From NCBI GenBank assembly GCA_001871905.1, contig MNUG01000009.1:62001-126000 (forward strand): a stretch of DNA of 64,000 nt, read 5' to 3'. The stretch is from Alphaproteobacteria bacterium CG1_02_46_17 (GTDB lineage Bacteria > Pseudomonadota > Alphaproteobacteria > Micavibrionales > Micavibrionaceae). The position numbers were made by a program, and so were the translations under genes. The stretch's first letter is position 1; each line of letters opens with the position of its first letter. Under the pieces are notes generated by a model. That model searched no databases, was not told the origin of the DNA, and worked only from the letters and a program-made list of their open reading frames with translations. This document shows positions 44,341 to 53,243 of this stretch, piece by piece.

Positions 44341-44895
44341 TTAGAATCCTGATGATGCGGCACAGCCATATGTTATTTGCTTTTCTGCATTTTTATATTC
44401 CGACGTGTTCATCAATTCACCCATTGGGTCGTATATGTTCGGATTTGTGGCCAGAATATTTTTCATCATGTCCTGAGTTTGGGATGAGAGGCTTTCTGAG
44501 ATACCGCTGGCCAGACATTCGCAAATGGCGTGTTTTTTTACTTCTGTCATACACTTGCCGTACACCTTGTCATGCAATGGGATATGCATACAAGGGCCGT
44601 TTACATCTGTTATGACTTTGTTGATGGCATCGCGAGCAGCCTGATCTTGTCCTTGCATGGAGACCAGTTCTTCAACAATCATATTTTTTTGCATATGTTG
44701 GGCGGTGCAGGTGCAAAAAGACTTTTGAGATTCCACTGTCATCGTGCCGTCTTCTTGTGAGTTTACAAGGCACTGCTGGTAATATTTCTGCGCCATTTCT
44801 CCCGTAATAGGGGTTGATGCGTGGGCGTTGAAGCCAATGATAGCTGTCGCCAGAAAAAAGAATACTAGCAGTATGGATTTTGAATTTGTGTTCAT
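44341..44895 (-). CDS. Exported cysteine-rich protein, paralogue of the next gene, inside the gat operon
   Basis: A 184-residue protein of unknown function. A signal peptide (VFFFLATAIIGFNAHA) is followed by a mature part with a repeated cysteine layout: YYQQCL, SFCTC, GPCMHIP, YGKCMTE, ICECL and GCAAS. The order C...CxC...CxxxP...C...CxC is shared with the neighbouring 238-residue protein, so the two arose by duplication. Periplasmic disulfide-bonded structure is likely. It lies between gatA and gatB with gaps of 25-27 bases. Confidence 0.7.
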   Translation of the reverse strand: MNTNSKSILLVFFFLATAIIGFNAHASTPITGEMAQKYYQQCLVNSQEDGTMTVESQKSFCTCTAQHMQKNMIVEELVSMQGQDQAARDAINKVITDVNGPCMHIPLHDKVYGKCMTEVKKHAICECLASGISESLSSQTQDMMKNILATNPNIYDPMGELMNTSEYKNAEKQITYGCAASSGF

Positions 44896-44922
44896 GATGA
44901 TCTCAATTCTTTTCTGATGTTT

Positions 44923-45639
44923 TTATTGGCGGCCCAAATAATCTTTTTTCATGTAACTGCCAAGGCACTGTTCACTATATTGCTTTTTGTAACGGTTATA
45001 TGTGCCACTGTTCCATAAAGCATCTAGAGGTGAGAGGTAGAATTTAGTCTGATCTCCCCATTCAATCATCATTTCTGATTCCCCCATCTCGATGACGTGC
45101 TTTTTCATGAGTTTGCTGACACACTGGCAGTATTGGGGAACACGGCTGACGCGCCAGTCATTGCCGCGATAGGAAACACAAGAGACATACTCCATATCAT
45201 CAACCGGCATGTCGATGCAGGGCATAACAACTTCGTGAACATATTTTTCAAATGGTTTATTACCCAGTTTCCAGTTCTTACGGTTCTGGAGTTCTTTTAA
45301 TTCACTCATTTTGATGGTTGCCTCGGTCGCTGCGGCAGAGCATGTGCAATAATATTGGTGAGCGTCAGGCGTAAACCGGGGCGGCACTTTAGATATGCAC
45401 TGGTCATAAATTTTATTGACGGTTGATTTCGAAATGCGATCCAGTGGAGCAGCCTCAAGAACATCGTTGGGTAATATGGGCATGATATTCGACGCCACAT
45501 TTCTGGCGGCCTGTGGATTAAAAACCGGCTTTGAGTTTTTATAATTTTGTGGCGAGAGTTCGCTTTGAGCATGGGCGACAGAAGGCGTCATGCAAATCAA
45601 CAAGATACAAGACAGCAGTGTAAAAAACATATGTTTCAT
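44923..45639 (-). CDS. Exported cysteine-rich protein inside the gat operon
   Basis: A 238-residue protein of unknown function with a signal peptide (ILLICMTPSVAHA, cleavage near residue 24). The cysteine pattern YDQCIS, YYCTCS, MPCIDMP, YVSCVS, YCQCVS and SEQCLG matches that of the 184-residue neighbour, giving about seven mature cysteines. There is no lipobox, so it is probably free in the periplasm. It starts 39 bases after gatA ends. Its link to tRNA amidation is unclear. Confidence 0.7.
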   Translation of the reverse strand: MKHMFFTLLSCILLICMTPSVAHAQSELSPQNYKNSKPVFNPQAARNVASNIMPILPNDVLEAAPLDRISKSTVNKIYDQCISKVPPRFTPDAHQYYCTCSAAATEATIKMSELKELQNRKNWKLGNKPFEKYVHEVVMPCIDMPVDDMEYVSCVSYRGNDWRVSRVPQYCQCVSKLMKKHVIEMGESEMMIEWGDQTKFYLSPLDALWNSGTYNRYKKQYSEQCLGSYMKKDYLGRQ

Positions 45640-45678
45640 TTCGTGCCCTTTCGGATGTTCAGGATAAGCAACTATTGG

Positions 45679-47166
45679 TTACGCAACACTTTTAATCAAT
45701 TGTGGTTGTGCAGAAAACGCAGCAGCCTGTTCCAACGCAAAAGCAGTGCGGAACATAGTGACTTCATCCCATGCTCGGCCAATAATCTGCAATCCCAATG
45801 GTAATCCCTGATCGTCCAGACCTGCAGGGACTGAGATTCCTGGGAGTCCAGCTAAAGAAGCAGGGATGGTAAAAACATCACCCAGATACATTTTAATTGG
45901 GTCGTCGGCATTCTCGCCAATCGCGAAAGCAGAAGATGGTGCGGTTGGGGTGAGAATTGCGTCACATTTTTCAAATGCAGCGGTGAAGTCATTGGAAATA
46001 AGACGGCGGATCTTTTGTGCTTTGGTATAATAAGCATCATAATAACCTGCAGACAGACAGTATGTTCCGATCATAATGCGGCGTTTAACTTCTGCACCAA
46101 ATCCTTCGGCGCGCGAGCTTTCGTACATATCTTGCAGATCTTTTCCTTCTACGCGCAGACCATAACGAACGCCATCGTAACGTGCTAAATTCGATGAAGC
46201 TTCGGCAGGGGCCACAATATAATAAGTTGGAACTGCGTATTTGGTGTGGGGCAGGGAAATGTCAACTATCTGTGCGCCGGCATCTTTGAGCATGGCTGCC
46301 CCTTTTTCCCAGATGTCGATAATGTCTTGTGGCATTCCATCAACACGGTATTCTTTGGGGATACCAATGCGTAGTCCTTTGATATCTTGTTTCAACAGTG
46401 TGGCAAAGTCCGGGACTTTCTTATTGGCCGATGTCGAGTCTTTGGCGTCATGTCCTGCCATTGTGCCCAGCATTAGAGCAGCGTCTTCTACACTGCGAGC
46501 AAAAGCACCAGCTTGGTCAAGTGAGGATGCAAACGCGATAATGCCCCAACGGGAACAGCGTCCATAAGTTGGTTTGACGCCGACAATACCACAAAAACTG
46601 GCAGGTTGGCGGGTTGATCCTCCGGTATCGGTTCCGGTTGCTAGCATGGTCATGCCCGAGGCGACAGCGGCGGCTGATCCTCCTGATGATCCACCGGGAA
46701 CCAGTTTTTTGTCCGGATGGGTTGTGCTTTTCCATGGATTCTCTACGGGGCCGAAATAGCTAGTGGTGTTGGAGCCGCCCATAGCAAATTCATCCAGATT
46801 GGCTTTGCCGATCGAGATTGTTCCGGCATCTTTCAATTTCTGGCTGACTGTTGATTCATAGGGAGGTATAAAATTTTCGAGGATGTGGCTTCCTGCCGTG
46901 GTGCGGATATCTTTGGTACAGAATAAGTCTTTCATGGCCATCGGAATAGCTTCGAGTGGACGCATTTCGCCCTTGGCGATGCGGGCGTCCGATTCTGCGG
47001 CTTGAGCGAGGGCTTGTTCCGGCAATTCGGTAATCATGGCGTTGAGGTTCCGACAGGATTCCATTTGGGCGATATGATCTTTAATCAACTCGGTTGCCGA
47101 AAAATCCTTATTTTTCAAACCTGCCAATGTTTCGGTGACGGACATGGAAATCAGTTTACTGGTCAT
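45679..47166 (-). CDS. gatA: Asp-tRNA(Asn)/Glu-tRNA(Gln) amidotransferase subunit A
   Basis: Glutaminase/amidase-signature subunit that releases ammonia for the transamidation. Of 495 residues, [11 protein letters not shown] (catalytic Lys near 80), [16 protein letters not shown] (cis-Ser near 155) and [16 protein letters not shown] (nucleophile Ser near 180) form the Ser-cisSer-Lys triad. With gatC and gatB it lets the cell make Gln-tRNA or Asn-tRNA by the indirect route. Confidence 0.97.
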   Translation of the reverse strand: MTSKLISMSVTETLAGLKNKDFSATELIKDHIAQMESCRNLNAMITELPEQALAQAAESDARIAKGEMRPLEAIPMAMKDLFCTKDIRTTAGSHILENFIPPYESTVSQKLKDAGTISIGKANLDEFAMGGSNTTSYFGPVENPWKSTTHPDKKLVPGGSSGGSAAAVASGMTMLATGTDTGGSTRQPASFCGIVGVKPTYGRCSRWGIIAFASSLDQAGAFARSVEDAALMLGTMAGHDAKDSTSANKKVPDFATLLKQDIKGLRIGIPKEYRVDGMPQDIIDIWEKGAAMLKDAGAQIVDISLPHTKYAVPTYYIVAPAEASSNLARYDGVRYGLRVEGKDLQDMYESSRAEGFGAEVKRRIMIGTYCLSAGYYDAYYTKAQKIRRLISNDFTAAFEKCDAILTPTAPSSAFAIGENADDPIKMYLGDVFTIPASLAGLPGISVPAGLDDQGLPLGLQIIGRAWDEVTMFRTAFALEQAAAFSAQPQLIKSVA

Positions 47167-47187
47167 TTTATTTCTCTATCAAAAAAT

Positions 47188-47475
47188 CTATTCAACAATT
47201 TTGGTCACGACGAAGAATCCTTCGACAGATTCTGGTGCGTTTTTCAGAATGGCGGGCTGAATATTGCCATCTGTCACTTTGTCTTCCCGCAAGGTCAAAG
47301 CAATTTCGGATACATTGGCCAGTGGTTCAACGCCAGTTGTATCAACTTCCTGAAGCTGGTCGGCCCAATCCAGAATATTCTGGAGCTGAGGGGCATAGTA
47401 GTCGAGATCCTGATCAGTAACCTTGATGCGGGCAAGGGACGCGATTTTGGATACAGTTGTTTTATCAATGGACAT
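47188..47475 (-). CDS. gatC: Asp-tRNA(Asn)/Glu-tRNA(Gln) amidotransferase subunit C
   Basis: Small 95-residue subunit that wraps around GatA and GatB. It begins MSIDKTTVSKIASLARIKVT and has LDWADQLQEVDTTGVEP near the middle and APESVEGFFVVTKIVE at the end, all typical. The ATG at 47475 is chosen over a longer frame because it matches the family start. It is first in the gat operon, 21 bases before gatA. Confidence 0.95.
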   Translation of the reverse strand: MSIDKTTVSKIASLARIKVTDQDLDYYAPQLQNILDWADQLQEVDTTGVEPLANVSEIALTLREDKVTDGNIQPAILKNAPESVEGFFVVTKIVE

Positions 47476-47540
47476 TGTTTTTCTCTCTTCGATAATATAT
47501 TCCAAAGACTTAACATCCTAGAAGGCGCGCTGCAACAAGA

Positions 47541-48029
47541 ATGGGCATTGTCACACTCGAAGAATTCAAGAAAATCCTGCCGGATCGCGTGCGGCTTCTG
47601 GGGCTGGATATTGGCACCAAAACCATAGGGGTCGCCAGCGCAACTTTGCCGGTAGGAATTTCGAGCCCGATAGATGTCATAAACCGGAAAAAAATGGCGG
47701 TGGATGGGGCTCAACTCTCAGGTTTTATGCGCGAATATGATTGCAAAGCACTGGTTGTTGGTTGGCCATTGAATGTTGATGGAACCGAGGGCCCGCGATG
47801 TCAGGGGGTGCGAGATGTCATGCTGGAATTGTTCAAGCATATTCCGGATGTTCCTGCTGTCTTTTATGACGAGAGGTTTTCAACCCACAAGGCCGAGAAG
47901 TTCATGATTGATGCTGTGGATTATTCACGGGCCAAGCGGGGCAAGATTGTGGATAAAATGGCGGCCCAGATTATTCTTCAGGAATTTCTTGAGGCTGAGA
48001 TGGGTGTTTCCCGTACCTACCCAGATTAA
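47541..48029 (+). CDS. ruvX: YqgF/RuvX RNase H-fold protein (pre-16S rRNA nuclease)
   Basis: A 162-residue RNase H-fold nuclease linked to 16S rRNA 5' maturation and, historically, Holliday-junction resolution. Motifs: LLGLDIGTKTIGVA near residue 20 (first Asp), LVVGWPLNVDGTEG near 70, FYDERFSTHKAEK near 110 and VDKMAAQIILQEFL near 145. It diverges from gatC. Its last 59 bases overlap the convergent YgjP-like gene, a long overlap for two conserved genes. Confidence 0.93.
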   Translation: MGIVTLEEFKKILPDRVRLLGLDIGTKTIGVASATLPVGISSPIDVINRKKMAVDGAQLSGFMREYDCKALVVGWPLNVDGTEGPRCQGVRDVMLELFKHIPDVPAVFYDERFSTHKAEKFMIDAVDYSRAKRGKIVDKMAAQIILQEFLEAEMGVSRTYPD

Positions 48030-48693
48030 CACCGTTAAGACGCATCCATTCTTTGCCTGTGGAGTAGTCTGTGGATAGTTCTTCACATAATTCCCAGAAT
48101 TTACGGGCGTGGTTGGCGTGAATCAGGTGAGCAGATTCGTGTGACACCACATAATCTATCGCACACATTGGGGCAAAGATTAATCTCCATGCAAGTGTCA
48201 TCCGACCATCGGTTGAACAACTCCCCCAGCGACTTTTCATATCACGGACACAAAAGGAGCTGAGCTTTTTTTCCAAAATGTCGGCTTTGGCGTCGGACAA
48301 TTTTTTTAATTCGGCCTCGGCAAACTTTCTCAAGACTCTGGTGATGCGCGTGGAAGGATCTGCTTGTTGCGTCCTTACATGAATTTTGCCATTCAATATA
48401 TTGATTTCAGTATATTTTTTGTCAGATTTTTCAATCTCGATAATGTGATCGACCCCCATAATTGGAATAATTTGTCCATGGGCAAAAGGGACAGGGCGAG
48501 GGAGGGCTCCGATTTTGTCTTCGATCCAGCCTTGATTTGATTCTGCAAATTCATAAGCCGTTTTCATGCTGGCTTTTGATGGAATAACCAGATTGATGCA
48601 ACCGGCATGGGCATCCAGTCTCAAGGCAAGCCGTTTGGCTTTCGGTGAGATTCGGACGTTTAGATGTGGAGAGATGGTAGAGAAATCAACCAT
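47971..48693 (-). CDS. YgjP-like M48-type metallopeptidase
   Basis: The 240-residue protein is a DUF45/YgjP zincin. VSHESAHLIHANHARKFWEL near residue 175 (first His within HESAH) holds HExxH plus the downstream His. MKSRWGSCSTDGRMTLAWRLIFAP just before it is the other family hallmark (key residues RWGSC, NWRL-like AWRL). The substrate is unknown. The C-terminal 20 residues overlap the ruvX coding region on the other strand. Confidence 0.9.
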   Translation of the reverse strand: MVDFSTISPHLNVRISPKAKRLALRLDAHAGCINLVIPSKASMKTAYEFAESNQGWIEDKIGALPRPVPFAHGQIIPIMGVDHIIEIEKSDKKYTEINILNGKIHVRTQQADPSTRITRVLRKFAEAELKKLSDAKADILEKKLSSFCVRDMKSRWGSCSTDGRMTLAWRLIFAPMCAIDYVVSHESAHLIHANHARKFWELCEELSTDYSTGKEWMRLNGVNLGRYGKHPSQPQEIPEE

Positions 48694-48753
48694 ATAGCCA
48701 TTGTGCGCTTATTTAGTTAATATTCAAGCCCTAATTATTTTTCGTAATTTTTG

Positions 48754-49896
48754 TTAGTAATGCAGGCCGGAGGCAGCCAGTTCGGCAACAGCGTGATCTT
48801 TTGGACGGTATGTAGATTCGCTCCCGAGGTGGTCACGATTTTCAATAAGCCACTTCTTGGCAGCAACACGTCCGGCTTCATATAAAGCATCAATAAATTT
48901 GGGTGAGGCATTTAACTTGCTGGTGTCATTCAAATGCCAACCATTAATGGCGCCATCAGACATTTCAATCTGGATGGCATGAATTCGAATTAGATTTGAG
49001 TCATGTAAGGTCAGACGTGCAAGGTCGGTATGGATTTCACGGTCATACATTTTATCCAAGGCAAGGGAAGGGTCTGCTTCTGGTGCTGTGTGATCATGAA
49101 GGATAATCATAATAATGTCGGTAGGGTTTGCATCGATTAATGGTTCAAGCGGTGGATTCTGGATATATCCACCATCACGGTAAATATATTGAGGGCCCCT
49201 CATGTTTGGATTGTCCCAAATCTGGTGGTTCCCCATGCGTTTGAGGGCAGCAGAGGCTGTGATGCCATCCGGCGTCAGGTCACGGCCAGTCAAAATCAAA
49301 TGATCTGTTTGTCCTGTAAGAACATGTTCCTGAACTGTGTTAACAGCGCATTTTACTCGGCCTTCCTGAACAGATTGCCAATCGGGAATCGATGTTTTGA
49401 CCAGATTGGACAAGTATTGAGGAACACCAGTGACCAGTAATGGGTTCGCGGCCTGAAAGGCTGTCATCAAACTTAGATATTGGCCCGGAATATTCGGCCA
49501 ACGGTCTTTACTGGGGAGCATAAAATCCATATTGCAGGGAGCAACCAGATGGTTGACCAGATACCCGACACCTTTGACACGATCCCAGACGGCTTTCAGG
49601 CGCCGGACAGCTTCGTGTGCCCCTTTGTCGTTTAGTCCACTGGTTGCTACGGCTCCGTTGATTGCCCCTGCGCTGGTTCCCGAGATGATTTTAATATCGC
49701 CAATGGAATCAAGAACGGGGAGCAGGACTTCGAGCGCTCCAGCGGTAAAGGCTCCCCATGATCCACCACCCATCAGGCCTAGCCCGAAACTGGGGCGGGA
49801 GGTAGGATCAATCTGGCTTATAGCGGAGTCACTGCTCCTCGCGGATTTGTGGGGAGGAAAATAATGTCGGAGTTTTTTATTACGATTGTCGTCCAC
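48754..49896 (-). CDS. Patatin-like phospholipase
   Basis: A 380-residue patatin-family lipid acyl hydrolase. It has the oxyanion motif GLGLMGGGSWGAFTAG near residue 37, the GxSxG nucleophile elbow ISGTSAGAING near 74 and the catalytic Asp in YRDGGYIQNPPLEPL near 228. No signal peptide, so it acts on internal lipids or storage granules. It lies downstream of phaZ on the same strand but beyond that gene's terminator. A role in polyhydroxybutyrate granule or membrane turnover is only suggested by position. Confidence 0.88.
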   Translation of the reverse strand: MDDNRNKKLRHYFPPHKSARSSDSAISQIDPTSRPSFGLGLMGGGSWGAFTAGALEVLLPVLDSIGDIKIISGTSAGAINGAVATSGLNDKGAHEAVRRLKAVWDRVKGVGYLVNHLVAPCNMDFMLPSKDRWPNIPGQYLSLMTAFQAANPLLVTGVPQYLSNLVKTSIPDWQSVQEGRVKCAVNTVQEHVLTGQTDHLILTGRDLTPDGITASAALKRMGNHQIWDNPNMRGPQYIYRDGGYIQNPPLEPLIDANPTDIIMIILHDHTAPEADPSLALDKMYDREIHTDLARLTLHDSNLIRIHAIQIEMSDGAINGWHLNDTSKLNASPKFIDALYEAGRVAAKKWLIENRDHLGSESTYRPKDHAVAELAASGLHY

Positions 49897-49976
49897 GAAG
49901 AAGTAAAACCTGACCCTGTTTTTAATATTTCGGCCAGATTGTCGCAGATTCTCTTTATAAATGCATCTTGCGGTGC

Positions 49977-50000
49977 AAAAACAGGCCGTATCCGGCCTGT
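49977..50000 (-). terminator. Rho-independent terminator of phaZ
   Basis: An 8-bp perfect stem (ACAGGCCG / CGGCCTGT, 49981-50000) with a four-base loop is followed on the minus strand by TTTT, 26 bases after the phaZ stop. Confidence 0.75.
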
Positions 50001-50025
50001 CTTAAATACGGTTTGAAAGGTGGGG

Positions 50026-51411
50026 CTAACCCGTAATGCGGTCATCCTTTACGCGCTTGTCGCGCTCTGTCAGCCAGCGACGGATTGCGACGACGCCGTG
50101 CTTATCGCGGTCATAACGGTCAGGAACCAGATCGGGGATTTCTTTCAGGTCGATCTCGGGGATTGCGTCACATCCTTTATCAAGGTCGCGGATAAAGTGA
50201 CGAATGCGCGGCATGATCTGGGTGCGCCATTTGCCGCCGTTGAAAATCCCGTAATGTCCACATCCCAGTTGGAAATGGTGGAATTGTTTTGATTGTGGCA
50301 GGGAATAACATAGATCATGGGCGGCTGTTGTTTGTCCGCGTGCCGAGATATCATCCAGTTCGCCTTCGATTGTGAGAAGGGCGGTATGTTTGATTTTATT
50401 CGGCAAAACATCATAGAGGTGCTCTGTCAGCGGATCGCGCCATTTCATAAGGCCTTTGGGCAACAAGTGACGTTGGAAAACAACATCAACAGTTTGCAGA
50501 TAAAATTCGGCAGGCAAATCCATCACAGCATTATATTCGTTATAGAATTTCCGGTGGAATTCAGCTGACTCACCGTCACCTGTCACCAGATGTTTGTAGA
50601 AATCAAGATGTTTTCCAACGTGCTTATCCAAGTTCATCGACATAAAGCCGCCGAGTTGGAGGAACCCCGGATAAACTTTGCGGTAGGCTCCCGGATAATA
50701 GAACGGAACAGCGTTAATTACTGAACGTTTGAACCAAGACAGGGGGCGTTCTTCTGCGGTTTGGGTCACTTGTGTTTTGGATACGCGCGTATCAATCGGG
50801 CCACCCATCAGGATCATTCCCAGAGGTTGGTTCGGATCATTTTCAGCGGCCATTAACGAGACGGCAGCCAGTACTGGAACAGCAGGCTGGCACACGGCAA
50901 TAACGGATGTGTTTGGCCCAAGTAAACTTAAAAACTGACGCACATAGTTGATGTAGTCATCAAGATTGAATTGTCCTTCTGAGAGAGGGATCATGCGGGT
51001 GTCCACCCAGTCCGTGATATAGACATCATGGTGGGGAAGAAGTGCCTCGACAGTTCCGCGTAACAGTGTTGCAAAGTGACCGGACATCGGGGCAACAATT
51101 AAAACTTTTGGGTCTTTGCGTTTTGTGTCCCGTTTGAAATGTAACAAGTTGCAAAACGGTTTTTCGACGATGAATTCTTCGGTTACCAGAACTGCTTTAC
51201 CGCCTATCATCGTATGGGGAAGCTCAAAAGATGGTTTGCCGAAATGCCGTGTCATGCGCTCAAACATTTCTGCCGTAGCTGAAACAGTGCGTCCTAGCGG
51301 TGTATAAGATGCTGGGTTGACGGGGCTTTGAAAGGCCATTTTCACCACTTCGGCGCCTAGTCTGGCTGGGGTGAGCATGGCGTGCTGCAAGTCATAAAGA
51401 TGGTAAAGCAC
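50026..51411 (-). CDS. phaZ: Intracellular polyhydroxybutyrate depolymerase PhaZ
   Basis: Breaks down stored poly(3-hydroxybutyrate). The 461-residue protein begins MLYHLYDLQHAMLTPARLGA and contains KVLIVAPMSGHFATLLRGTVE near 100, the lipase-like VYITDWVDTRMIPL, and VIAVCQPAVPVLAAV near 165 in which Cys replaces the usual serine nucleophile, as known for this family. TIEGELDDISARGQT and GCGHYGIFNGGKWR supply the Asp and His. It implies the organism stores PHB, though no phaC or phaB is in the window. Confidence 0.93.
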   Translation of the reverse strand: MLYHLYDLQHAMLTPARLGAEVVKMAFQSPVNPASYTPLGRTVSATAEMFERMTRHFGKPSFELPHTMIGGKAVLVTEEFIVEKPFCNLLHFKRDTKRKDPKVLIVAPMSGHFATLLRGTVEALLPHHDVYITDWVDTRMIPLSEGQFNLDDYINYVRQFLSLLGPNTSVIAVCQPAVPVLAAVSLMAAENDPNQPLGMILMGGPIDTRVSKTQVTQTAEERPLSWFKRSVINAVPFYYPGAYRKVYPGFLQLGGFMSMNLDKHVGKHLDFYKHLVTGDGESAEFHRKFYNEYNAVMDLPAEFYLQTVDVVFQRHLLPKGLMKWRDPLTEHLYDVLPNKIKHTALLTIEGELDDISARGQTTAAHDLCYSLPQSKQFHHFQLGCGHYGIFNGGKWRTQIMPRIRHFIRDLDKGCDAIPEIDLKEIPDLVPDRYDRDKHGVVAIRRWLTERDKRVKDDRITG

Positions 51412-51575
51412 TGTAAAATCCTGAATTTATTGTGGTTGCGGTGATATTAAATGTAAGTCAAATGTGTTAAAATACAATTAGAACGCAGTGGTGACGCAGG
51501 CTGGGAGTCTGGCTACGCTAGAAATGCTGCAATGCGTAAACAGTGTACACCATTTTTACCCTTTGGTCATCGGCG

Positions 51576-52595
51576 ATGTTTGATATCACTATTTTTCATA
51601 TTTTTTCTCCCGATCGGTTAAATTCGGTTCTCGTTGCATTGTTGATGGTGTCACTGCTTGGGATGATGATCGGGCCGGCCTGGGGGAATACCAATCCGTT
51701 GTTGTGGGGATTCCTTGATAAGGTCTGCGGAGGTTTGGTAACCAAGACTTATAATCGTGATCGTACCTTGAAGTCTTTGCATTTCCGTGGCGCCATTCTT
51801 TTGGCGCTTTATTTGTTGATTACCGGAATTGTTGCCGCCATTGCCTTGTTGATCGAACGGCGTTTTTCTTTGTCTGGTTTTATGGATCCTCTTTTGCTGT
51901 CTTTTACATTGAGCGGCGGGGCAACGTGGTCGGCTCTGATTAAATTGCATCATGCGTTGCGTGGCAAGAACGGATTAAGCAAAGGAAGTTACTATCAGGT
52001 TGCGGTGTCCACACGAACCAATTTGAATTCGACAGATGATCATGGAATTATTCGGGTGGGAATTGGGTTGGTTGCTTGCAATTTTGATAAAGGACTTATC
52101 GCACCTTTATTCTGGTATCTGATTGGCGGATTGCCTGCGGCCTATATTTATTGCGGGATTGCCGCGGCAAGATGGAGTTTGTCGAAAGATGGGTTCTCCA
52201 AAGGAATTGGTACATTGGCTTTGAAGTTGGAGAAATTTTTCGGTGTGGTTCCTCAAATAGTGGCGTCTTTTTTTATTGCGCTGGGGGCATTGGCAACTCC
52301 AAATGCCGGAATGTTGAGAACCTTAAAAGGATTGTTGAGGGGAAAGGGACATTCGCCTTATGCCGAAGGTGGGCTGGCTATGACAGCGATGGCTTATGCA
52401 ATGGGCATTTCGCTGGGGGGGCCTGTTGAAGATATTGGCGGAAGTGTTTTGAAGAGGGCTTGGGTTGGCTCTTCTAGCAGTACGGCGCGTGTTGAACGGC
52501 GTCATTTGCGACAGGCTATCTACCTCGGCATCATGAGCTTTGTGTGGGTCAGTCTGGTTATTATTCTGAGTATGGCGGCTTATAAAATCGCATAA
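51576..52595 (+). CDS. CobD/CbiB-family protein (adenosylcobinamide-phosphate synthase-like)
   Basis: A 339-residue membrane protein related to CobD/CbiB, which attaches the aminopropanol arm of cobalamin. The matching part is the C-terminal two thirds: VACNFDKGLIAPLFWYLIGGLPAAYIY near residue 167 (family: ENTSDGVVAPLFW), SPYAEGGLAMTAMAYAMGISLGGP near 265. The SVAEN-type residues usual before DG are altered to GLVACNFDKG, so catalysis may be changed. No other cobalamin gene and no cobalamin riboswitch was seen. The start at 51576 lacks a strong ribosome site. Confidence 0.7.
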   Translation: MFDITIFHIFSPDRLNSVLVALLMVSLLGMMIGPAWGNTNPLLWGFLDKVCGGLVTKTYNRDRTLKSLHFRGAILLALYLLITGIVAAIALLIERRFSLSGFMDPLLLSFTLSGGATWSALIKLHHALRGKNGLSKGSYYQVAVSTRTNLNSTDDHGIIRVGIGLVACNFDKGLIAPLFWYLIGGLPAAYIYCGIAAARWSLSKDGFSKGIGTLALKLEKFFGVVPQIVASFFIALGALATPNAGMLRTLKGLLRGKGHSPYAEGGLAMTAMAYAMGISLGGPVEDIGGSVLKRAWVGSSSSTARVERRHLRQAIYLGIMSFVWVSLVIILSMAAYKIA

Positions 52596-52610
52596 GGTTT
52601 GACTAACAAA

Positions 52611-52643
52611 AAAAGCCCTCCGGTGTGCGGAGGGCTTTTGGCA
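52611..52643 (+). terminator. Strong terminator after the cobD-like gene
   Basis: A 12-bp stem AAAAGCCCTCCG / CGGAGGGCTTTT with a five-base GTGTG loop, starting 15 bases after the stop. The A-run ahead of it makes it able to work on both strands. Confidence 0.9.
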
Positions 52644-52783
52644 TCTTAAATATTAGAAAATACCCCCGATAGGCAACGTTTTTTTTGTGCTTAATTTAAT
52701 GAATCGAGTTGCCACCTTGAAAGTAAAATGCTCTAGTCACGTTAGAGTTAAATGTTGTTAGTAAGTAATTTTGAGGTTTGAAA

Positions 52784-53224
52784 ATGAAAAAGTATTTGGT
52801 TTTGGGTTGCATGACAATGCTTTTAACATCCTGCATGACGGCGCAAGAGCACGCACAGCAAGTAAATGCTGCTCAGGGTGAAAATTTGACGGTTGGCAAA
52901 GTGCAAAGCCAAATCAGAAAAGGAATGTCTGGGGCGGAAGTTGCTGAAGTTCTGGGGTCACCTAATGTGGTTTCTACCGATGAAAATGGTAGAGAGGTGT
53001 GGATATACGACAAAATATCTACGCTGAGAGTGGTTTCAGCTAGCAGTGGCGGGCTTATTTTAGGGGCTGCAGGTGCAGGCGGGGCCGTGGCCGGACTTGG
53101 CGGAGGTGGATTTGATTCGGCAGCAGGAGCTAGTTCTACTTCACAACGAACGCTTACAGTTATCATAAAATTTGATGGTAATCACAAAGTCAGAGACTAC
53201 GCATACCACTCATCCAGCTTCTAA
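52784..53224 (+). CDS. Lipoprotein with SmpA/BamE-like domain
   Basis: A 146-residue lipoprotein: signal peptide with lipobox MLLTSC (Cys near 18), then VGKVQSQIRKGMSGAEVAEVLGSP, the pattern of the SmpA/OmlA (BamE) fold, and VWIYDK. A glycine/alanine-rich hydrophobic stretch (near residues 90-115) follows, unlike BamE itself, and could insert in a membrane. It is first of three lipoprotein genes in a row; no aspartate at position +2 marks inner-membrane retention (the residue after Cys is Met). Confidence 0.75.
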   Translation: MKKYLVLGCMTMLLTSCMTAQEHAQQVNAAQGENLTVGKVQSQIRKGMSGAEVAEVLGSPNVVSTDENGREVWIYDKISTLRVVSASSGGLILGAAGAGGAVAGLGGGGFDSAAGASSTSQRTLTVIIKFDGNHKVRDYAYHSSSF

Positions 53225-53243
53225 ATTAAAGGAATTAAATAGT

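Noticed and set aside
51412-51575. Cobalamin riboswitch ahead of the cobD-like gene
   Set aside because: No B12-box-like or paired-loop pattern could be seen.
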